DNA of 11,905 nucleotides, from the NCBI GenBank assembly GCA_023142215.1, contig JAGLJW010000003.1, positions 1 through 11,905 on the forward strand, in the 5' to 3' direction. Position 1 is the first letter of the stretch, and each line of letters begins with the position of its first letter. This stretch comes from Candidatus Parcubacteria bacterium. GTDB lineage: Bacteria; Patescibacteriota; Patescibacteriia; Patescibacteriales; UBA12075. Shown here one piece after another: positions 7,263-11,905 of the stretch. Position numbers and translations under genes: made by a program. Below the pieces are notes generated by a model. It was not told where the DNA came from. It was given only the letters and a program-made list of their open reading frames with translations, and ran no database searches.

Positions 7263-7290
7263 ATTATAGCACACTGTAAAAATCTGTCAA
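7263..7290 (-). promoter_or_regulatory. consensus promoter of the ATPase-Nudix-transglycosylase run
   Basis: On the minus strand, TTGACA (7285-7290) and TATAAT (7263-7268) are both perfect, with 16-bp spacing. Transcription is expected near 7256, the A of the ATG, so the transcript is probably leaderless. Confidence 0.8.
7265..7283. promoter_or_regulatory. operator-like direct repeat, copy A
   Basis: TATAGCACACTGTAAAAAT on the plus strand. It matches copy B at 17 of 19 positions and starts 32 bp (about three helix turns) before it. It covers the -10 box and most of the promoter spacer, a typical repressor position. Confidence 0.55.
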
Positions 7291-7296
7291 TATTTT

Positions 7297-7315
7297 TATA
7301 GTACACTATAAAAAT
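7297..7315. promoter_or_regulatory. operator-like direct repeat, copy B
   Basis: TATAGTACACTATAAAAAT on the plus strand. Its core TATAGT-AC-ACTATA is a perfect 6-bp palindrome with a 2-bp spacer. It lies just upstream of the -35 box. Paired with copy A it could bind a regulator co-operatively, possibly the ATPase's own winged helix (inference). Confidence 0.55.
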
Positions 7316-7342
7316 TCTTTTTAAAATTACTAATATTACTAT

Positions 7343-7385
7343 AATAAATAAAGATGAACTTTGATAAAGTTCATCTTTATTTATT
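7343..7385 (-). terminator. hairpin terminator of the MscS-channel gene
   Basis: A perfect 20-bp stem with a 3-nt loop: arms 7343-7362 and 7366-7385, core AAAGATGAACTTT / AAAGTTCATCTTT. It starts about 30 bp after the channel gene stop. Both outer arms are A/T-rich, so a U-rich tail exists on either strand; the context favours the minus strand. Confidence 0.75.
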
Positions 7386-7416
7386 TCGTCAATTGATGAA
7401 TTATGCATTCATAAAC

Positions 7417-8490
7417 CTACTTTTTTACATATAAAGTTTGAGTTGGAAAAGCTATTTCAATATTTTTTTCTTCAAATTTTTCTAAAATTTTAAAATTTAC
7501 ATTTTCTTGAATATCAGCAAAATCGTCATAACTTCCACTGTTTATATAAAAAACAACTGTAAAGATTAAACTAAAATCACCAAAAGTTGTAAAATGAATT
7601 CTAGCCACATCAGTCATTTCGCCATGGGATTCAATAATTTCTTTAATATAATTAGAAATTTTTTTAAGCTTTTCAGTCGGAGTACCATAGACTACTCCAA
7701 TATTAAAAGTAGTTCTTCTTCTTTTCATTACTCCAAAATTACTAAGTTGTGCTTTGGTTAATTCAGAATTTGATACTACTAATTCTTCACCTTGCGGAGT
7801 TTGAAGTCTCGTTGTTTTTAATCCAATTTTTTTTACTGTTCCTGAACTTCCCGCACCAAGAGAAACATAATCACCAACCTTGAAAGGTTTATCAAAGTAA
7901 ATTGAAAGCGAACTAAATAAATCTCCCAAAACATTTTGCAAGGCCAAAGCAATAGCAATACCACCAATTCCCATTCCAGCCATAAGAGAGGTAACATCAA
8001 TTCCCATATTTGAAAGAAGTAATAGTGCGGCTCCAACCCATAAAATAATCTTTGCGACAGTTCCAAGAAGTTTTATTATTGTTGTATCATCATCACCACT
8101 GGAAGTTACAACTTTTTTAATTATATAATTAATTAATTTATCCAAAAATCTAATACCATAAAAAACTATACCAATTAAAAATAAATAATAAATTATTTTT
8201 ACAATTTTATCATTTAAAACAATAAATTGTGTTGAAATATAAAGTGCTACAAAAACAAAAAATGGCCAATGAATTGCATTAATAGCACTAATAATCATAT
8301 CATCCAGCTCAGTTTTAGTTTTTTCTGAAAGTTTTTTAACACGAGAGATAACTACTGTCTTAAAAATTTTCAAAATAACAACACTCAAAATAAAAATTCC
8401 TACAACAATTAAGTATTCTTTTATTGTATTATTAAAAAATGTTTGATTTAAAATCCCTACAACTTCAGGATTTGAAGTTTCTGTTTCCAT
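7417..8490 (-). CDS. MscS-family small-conductance mechanosensitive channel
   Basis: This 357-aa membrane channel should open under membrane tension and release solutes during hypo-osmotic shock. Hydrophobic segments lie at about 26-47, 71-91, 96-118 and 139-161. The pore helix follows at 166-196 (SLMAGMGIGGIAIALALQNVLGD), with the Gly/Ala packing typical of MscS TM3. Next come the beta domain (FKVGDYVSLGAGSSGTVKKIGLKTTRLQTPQGEELVVSNSEL, 203-243) and the alpha/beta cytoplasmic domain (260-357), so the protein is complete. It has two more membrane segments than E. coli MscS, which is common in the family. The start is ATG without a Shine-Dalgarno. It lies 26 bp after the small helical gene and is likely co-transcribed with it. 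A long hairpin ends the unit. Confidence 0.93.
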   Translation of the reverse strand: METETSNPEVVGILNQTFFNNTIKEYLIVVGIFILSVVILKIFKTVVISRVKKLSEKTKTELDDMIISAINAIHWPFFVFVALYISTQFIVLNDKIVKIIYYLFLIGIVFYGIRFLDKLINYIIKKVVTSSGDDDTTIIKLLGTVAKIILWVGAALLLLSNMGIDVTSLMAGMGIGGIAIALALQNVLGDLFSSLSIYFDKPFKVGDYVSLGAGSSGTVKKIGLKTTRLQTPQGEELVVSNSELTKAQLSNFGVMKRRRTTFNIGVVYGTPTEKLKKISNYIKEIIESHGEMTDVARIHFTTFGDFSLIFTVVFYINSGSYDDFADIQENVNFKILEKFEEKNIEIAFPTQTLYVKK

Positions 8491-8516
8491 AAATTTAATA
8501 TTTAATATTTTTTAAA

Positions 8517-8762
8517 TTATTTATTTTTTTTCTTTAATTTCGCAAGCATCTTAAAAAACTCTTCAGCTGTTTCATTCATTTCTTTTTCTAAAATTGCTGT
8601 TTTATTTTCAAGCATTCTTATCTTCCATAAAGCCAAAGATTTTGATCTTGTTCTTTTTAATATTAATCTAGTCTCTACCTTCAAATTATGAGCACGTTCT
8701 TTAAATTCAGTAGTTTTTTTACGCAATAAACTAAATATTTTTTCAACTTCTTTTTTTTGCAT
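8517..8762 (-). CDS. small basic helical protein, unknown function
   Basis: I do not recognise this 81-aa protein. It is very rich in Lys, Glu and Arg and has no membrane segment, cysteine or signal peptide. The pattern EKIFSLLRKKTTEFKERAHNLKVET and MLENKTAILEKEMNETAEEFFKMLAKLKKK predicts one or two long helices, probably a coiled coil. The ATG start and the position 26 bp upstream of the channel gene on the same strand support a real gene, possibly co-expressed with the channel. It could be a nucleoid- or membrane-associated helper, but nothing in the sequence decides this. Confidence 0.65.
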   Translation of the reverse strand: MQKKEVEKIFSLLRKKTTEFKERAHNLKVETRLILKRTRSKSLALWKIRMLENKTAILEKEMNETAEEFFKMLAKLKKKNK

Positions 8763-8784
8763 TTTATGTTTGTGTTATATTAAC

Positions 8785-8813
8785 AAAATATCATACAAAA
8801 CAAAGTAAGTCAA
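8785..8813 (-). promoter_or_regulatory. possible promoter of the small protein-channel unit
   Basis: On the minus strand, TTGACT (8808-8813) and TATTTT (8785-8790) lie 17 bp apart, with a start expected near 8778, about 16 nt before the ATG. The -35 is good and the -10 mediocre. Confidence 0.4.
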
Positions 8814-8837
8814 AATAAAAAAGTTATTTTCTATCAA

Positions 8838-8865
8838 AAAAGAAGTAAATGTTTTTACTTCTTTT
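8838..8865 (-). terminator. hairpin terminator of valS
   Basis: A perfect 12-bp stem AAAAGAAGTAAA / TTTACTTCTTTT with a 4-nt loop, 14 bp after the valS stop. On the minus strand the stem runs into a U-rich tail (CUUUUUU). The plus strand also has T-rich sequence after it, but no gene enters from that side. Confidence 0.75.
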
Positions 8866-8879
8866 ATTTTTATCCAAAA

Positions 8880-11729
8880 CTAATTAACTAAATTCTCAAG
8901 TTCTTCTTGAAATTTTTTAAGCCTTTCTTTCTCTTTATGAATAATTTCTTTTGGTGCTCGTTCAATAAATTGTTTATTAGATAATTTACCTTTTACACTT
9001 TTAATAATTTTCTCTAGATTTTCAATTTCTTTTTTAATACGCAACTGTTCCTTTTCTTTGTCAATAGCTCCAAGAAGATAAATTTCAATGTTTTGAATAA
9101 CTATTTTGATTGAATCATCTTGTTCAGTGTTTTTATCAATTATTTCAATTTCTTCAATTCCTGTTCTGAGACTTTTTATTAAATGACTTTGTGATTTAAT
9201 TAGCTCTTTATAATCGCCAGCATAAATTACTGCTTTAATCTTTTTTGCTGGTTCAACTTTATTTTCACTTCTAGCATTTCTGATTGCAATTATAATTTCT
9301 TTTATTAGTTCAAAATTATCTCCCTTGCTATCGCATAATGAAATAGATGCATTATTTGATTTGTCTTGACTGCTTATTTTATGAGATTCTATCGCTCTAG
9401 CTCCAGAATGACAGTGCTGTGGATATTTCTGGATCATGATGAGTTCATTGGGAAACATCTCTCCCCAAATTTTTTCTGTTACAAAAGGAATGAATGGATG
9501 CCAAAGTTTTAATAAATTTACAAGAATATTATTTAATACTTTTTCTGTTTCTGGACTTTTATCAAACTTAGAAGCTTCTAAATACCAATCTGCTAGATCA
9601 TCTTTGGTAAAATCCCGTAATTTTTCTGCGGCTTGTGAAAATCTAAAACTATTAAAATCTTTATTTACTTCATCTATAACTTTATTTAACTTACCGATTA
9701 TCCATTTATCAGACAATGTTAAATTATCAATATTTAGAGATATATTATCGGGATTCTTCGACTGCCCCGCCAATTGGGCGGGTTGCTCAGAATGACAAGA
9801 TGAAATTATAAACCGACTGATATTCCAAAGTTTATTTACAAAGTTTCTGGCACTTTCTACTTTTTCATCATAATATTTTGAATCTTGTCCTGGAGTTACA
9901 CCAATAATTACGCTTAATCTTAAAGCATCTGTTCCATATTTATCAATAATCTCAATTGGATTAATATTATTTCCAGCTGATTTTGAAAATTTATTACCTT
10001 TTTCATCTCGCAACATTCCATGAATATAAACATCTTTAAACGGTATTTCATCTAATACATAAGTGCTCATCAAAATCATTCTTGCCATCCAAAAAAATAA
10101 AAGTTCGTGACCCATTTGCATCCAAGAAGTAGGATGAAATGTTTTTAAATCGTCTCCTTTGTCCAAAGTTGAAAATGTCCAAAGACCAGACGAAAACCAA
10201 GTATCTAAAGTATCTTCATCTTGAATAAATTCCTTACATTCACATTTGTTGCACTTTTTTGGCTTTTCTAAAGATGCTACATGAACTGCATCACTTGATG
10301 GATAAAAATTTTTAATTCTTTCAGAATCTACCAACTCTGAAATATCTTTAATTATAATTTTATGATTATCCACCTTAACAGAAACAGAAACTTTTCCTTT
10401 ATTACACTGTTTACAATACCAAGCAGGAATTCTATGACCCCACCAAACTTGTCTGCTTATGCACCAATCACGTAAATTATCAATCCAATTAAAATAAATC
10501 TTTTCAAATCTATCGGGATTTATAGTTACTTTTTGATTTCCGTTATGCCCAATAGTCACCGCCTCTTTCATTAAATCTTTTAAACTTTTATTTTTACCAG
10601 GAATTTTTTTATTTACGTTAACAAACCATTGCGTCATCGGTAAAGCTTCAACAACATCTTTATATCTATCGGAAGTTCCCACGTTTTGATCAATTTCTTC
10701 TTCTTTTTCAAGTAAATCATTTTTACGCAACCATCTTACAAATTTTTCTCTAGCTTCAACCACATCTAATCCTACATATTCTTCTCCTGCTTCTACAGTC
10801 ATTTTTCCTTTTTTATTTATTACAGAAATAATCTCAATTGGATCTCCTTTTGCTTTTTGATTTTCATACATTTCAAAGTCAACTGAAGAATGGGCTGGTG
10901 TAACTCCCAAAGCTCCTGTTCCAAGATTTTGATCAACATTTTCATCACCAATTATTTTGATTTTAAGCGGTTTTATTGCACCAATATCAACAGTAAAAAT
11001 TTCACCAATATATTTTTTGTATCTTTCATCTTTTGGATTTACAGCTACGGCGGTATCTCCTAATTTTGTTTCTGGTCTAGTCGTCGCAATAGTAATTGGA
11101 AAATCTTTTGAATATTTAAAAGTATAAAATTTTGCTTTTCTATCAACATATTCCAACTCATCATCAGAGCAAGTTGATTGACCTTTTACCGTCCAATTAA
11201 TTACTTTATAACCTCTATAAATTAAACCATCATTATACATTTTTACAAAAACTTCATTCACAGTCTTAGAACGTTCATCATCAAAAGTATAAGAAAGTCG
11301 TGACCAATCACAACTAACACCAATTTTTTTAATTTGTTTCAAAATTGTTGCTTTTGAATTTTCTGCATATTTCCTGATCTCTTTAAGTAAGCCATCACGT
11401 CCAAGTTTTTCACGAGGATTTTCCATACCATCTTCAGTTAAAATTCTTTCAACTTTCGCTTGAGTTGCCACAGCTGCATGATCCGTTCCTGGTAAAAGTA
11501 AAGCTTTTTTACCATTCATACGTTGATAACGAATCATTACATCCATTAAAGAATGCTCTAAGGCATGTCCGAGATGCAAAACCCCAGTTACGTTCGGCGG
11601 TGGCATCATAATTGAATAAGGTTCCCCTTCTAAATTATCAGGATTAAAAAACCCTGATTTCTCCCATTTTCTATAAATATCATCCTCATATTTAGCCGGA
11701 TTATAAATTTTATCTAATTCTTTAAACAT
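8880..11729 (-). CDS. valS: valyl-tRNA synthetase
   Basis: This 949-aa class I enzyme charges tRNA-Val and edits mischarged threonine. The HIGH motif is HLGH at 52-55, in PPPNVTGVLHLGHA. The editing domain shows TTRPETKLGDTAVAVNP from residue 216. CxxC pairs at 439/442 (WYCKQC) and 493/496 (CNKC) flank a strand pair and should bind zinc, as in the bacterial type. DTWFSSGLW is at 509-517, and the KMSKS motif reads KFSKS at 580-584. The anticodon-binding domain follows (LSDKWIIGKLN, LADWYLEASK, LWHPFIPFVTEKIW). The C-terminal coiled coil at about 885-949 is the ValRS tRNA-binding arm. Two stretches are unusual: residues 645-660 and 773-783 are encoded by palindromic repeats, placed in loops that vary between ValRS proteins, so activity is probably kept. 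It is transcribed alone, with its own promoter and terminator. The start is ATG without a Shine-Dalgarno. Confidence 0.97.
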   Translation of the reverse strand: MFKELDKIYNPAKYEDDIYRKWEKSGFFNPDNLEGEPYSIMMPPPNVTGVLHLGHALEHSLMDVMIRYQRMNGKKALLLPGTDHAAVATQAKVERILTEDGMENPREKLGRDGLLKEIRKYAENSKATILKQIKKIGVSCDWSRLSYTFDDERSKTVNEVFVKMYNDGLIYRGYKVINWTVKGQSTCSDDELEYVDRKAKFYTFKYSKDFPITIATTRPETKLGDTAVAVNPKDERYKKYIGEIFTVDIGAIKPLKIKIIGDENVDQNLGTGALGVTPAHSSVDFEMYENQKAKGDPIEIISVINKKGKMTVEAGEEYVGLDVVEAREKFVRWLRKNDLLEKEEEIDQNVGTSDRYKDVVEALPMTQWFVNVNKKIPGKNKSLKDLMKEAVTIGHNGNQKVTINPDRFEKIYFNWIDNLRDWCISRQVWWGHRIPAWYCKQCNKGKVSVSVKVDNHKIIIKDISELVDSERIKNFYPSSDAVHVASLEKPKKCNKCECKEFIQDEDTLDTWFSSGLWTFSTLDKGDDLKTFHPTSWMQMGHELLFFWMARMILMSTYVLDEIPFKDVYIHGMLRDEKGNKFSKSAGNNINPIEIIDKYGTDALRLSVIIGVTPGQDSKYYDEKVESARNFVNKLWNISRFIISSCHSEQPAQLAGQSKNPDNISLNIDNLTLSDKWIIGKLNKVIDEVNKDFNSFRFSQAAEKLRDFTKDDLADWYLEASKFDKSPETEKVLNNILVNLLKLWHPFIPFVTEKIWGEMFPNELIMIQKYPQHCHSGARAIESHKISSQDKSNNASISLCDSKGDNFELIKEIIIAIRNARSENKVEPAKKIKAVIYAGDYKELIKSQSHLIKSLRTGIEEIEIIDKNTEQDDSIKIVIQNIEIYLLGAIDKEKEQLRIKKEIENLEKIIKSVKGKLSNKQFIERAPKEIIHKEKERLKKFQEELENLVN
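9385..9413 (-). repeat. in-frame palindromic repeat in valS, short copy
   Basis: On the plus strand it starts GATTCTATCGCTC and ends CTCCAGAATGACA. The ATTCT/AGAAT ends pair, with a GCT/AGC inner stem. It encodes CHSGARAIES (residues 773-782) in the loop between the QKYP strand and the FELIKEII helix. That loop is about 20 residues longer than I expect. Its ends match the larger copy at 9752-9797 in the same orientation. Confidence 0.65.
9752..9797 (-). repeat. in-frame palindromic repeat in valS, long copy with nested GC-rich hairpin
   Basis: On the plus strand it starts GATTCTTCGACTGC and ends TTGCTCAGAATGACA. The outer arms are ATTCT/AGAAT. The centre is a GC-rich hairpin, CCCGCC-AATTG-GGCGGG, which stands out in this AT-rich gene. 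It encodes CHSEQPAQLAGQSKNP (645-660), after the conserved NKLWNISRF helix and before LSDKWI, where most ValRS proteins have a short linker. The frame is kept without stops. Confidence 0.7.
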
Positions 11730-11762
11730 TTTAGTTAAAAATTAATATTTTTTATTAACTCT

Positions 11763-11791
11763 ATTTTAACAATTATAAATATATATTTCAA
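11763..11791 (-). promoter_or_regulatory. promoter of valS
   Basis: On the minus strand, TTGAAA (11786-11791) and TAAAAT (11763-11768) each match consensus at 5 of 6 positions, with 17-bp spacing. Start is expected near 11756, leaving a leader of about 27 nt. That is too short for a T-box riboswitch, and none is visible. Confidence 0.6.
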
Positions 11792-11824
11792 GGAGTAAAC
11801 TAAAATCATTATCAATAATAAGCA

Positions 11825-11853
11825 TTGTTTAATTCTCTGGAAACTGATATAAT
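11825..11853 (+). promoter_or_regulatory. possible plus-strand promoter with extended -10
   Basis: TTGTTT (11825-11830), 17 bp, then TATAAT (11848-11853), preceded by TG at 11845-11846 as in an extended -10. It would start an RNA near 11860 that leaves the window. No start codon with a reading frame is visible in the remaining 45 bases, so the product is unknown. Confidence 0.4.
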
Positions 11854-11905
11854 TTAATTGAATATAGCCTTGATTATAACGGGACTGTCGCCAATCACTA
11901 AAAAA
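11854..11905 (-). CDS. possible 3' end of a gene cut by the window edge
   Basis: The minus strand is open from the edge for 16 codons (FLVIGDSPVIIKAIFN) and ends in TAA at 11854-11856. The segment is richer in G and C than the surrounding spacer, and the residues look protein-like, but it is too short to identify. It would lie upstream of valS on the same strand. A chance open frame of this length is quite possible, and it competes with the plus-strand promoter reading. Confidence 0.3.
   Translation of the reverse strand, partial: FLVIGDSPVIIKAIFN

Noticed and set aside
7254..7274. GTG start at 7274 for the ATPase
   Set aside because: It sits in the promoter spacer, upstream of the predicted transcription start.
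9332..9352. ATAATG/CATTAT hairpin in valS near the short repeat copy
   Set aside because: A 6-bp A/T-rich stem with a 9-nt loop is expected by chance in this composition.
11790..11795. AAGGAG on the plus strand as a ribosome binding site
   Set aside because: No ATG, GTG or TTG follows at a usable distance. It overlaps the valS -35 region on the other strand.

Overview
The window is strongly AT-rich, gene-dense and reads as a chromosomal segment of a bacterium with a small genome. The best guess is a member of the Patescibacteria (Candidate Phyla Radiation). This is inferred from three things: the secreted protein carries two copies of a YIN..-(Y/F)LGRP module that I associate with that group; no start codon has a convincing Shine-Dalgarno sequence; and short palindromic repeats sit inside coding genes. 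There is no rRNA, tRNA, CRISPR or transposase. The standard genetic code fits, because all large conserved proteins are full length without recoding.

Layout, left to right. An RsuA/RluB-type rRNA pseudouridine synthase (minus strand) is followed by a secreted multidomain protein ending in a cysteine-rich CAP domain (minus). A divergent intergenic region then holds a sigma70-type promoter in each direction and three 27-bp palindromes spaced exactly 71 bp apart. The plus-strand gene it drives encodes two winged-helix domains fused to a ComF-like phosphoribosyltransferase domain, and the third palindrome covers its -10 box and start codon. Converging on it is a minus-strand run: an AAA ATPase of the DUF4143 type, a Nudix hydrolase, and a membrane-anchored lytic transglycosylase with a LysM domain. 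The run starts at a consensus promoter flanked by direct repeats. Next come an 81-aa helical protein and an MscS-type mechanosensitive channel (minus, ending in a strong hairpin). Last is valyl-tRNA synthetase (minus, with its own promoter and terminator).

How the parts work together. Most genes are housekeeping or envelope functions: ribosome modification, tRNA charging, wall remodelling, osmotic release and a secreted CAP protein. The most unusual local system is the winged-helix/phosphoribosyltransferase regulator with its three-operator array. It looks like an autoregulated, PRPP- or nucleotide-sensing repressor that resembles Gram-positive PurR in logic but uses a ComF-type domain. A second theme is a family of small palindromic repeats with TTCTTCGAC / CTCAGAA cores. 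They are inserted in frame twice in valS and once in the pseudouridine synthase gene, with a decayed copy between genes. This is analogous to the Rickettsia palindromic elements. Two promoters are placed so that the mRNA would begin at or next to the ATG, which indicates leaderless transcripts.
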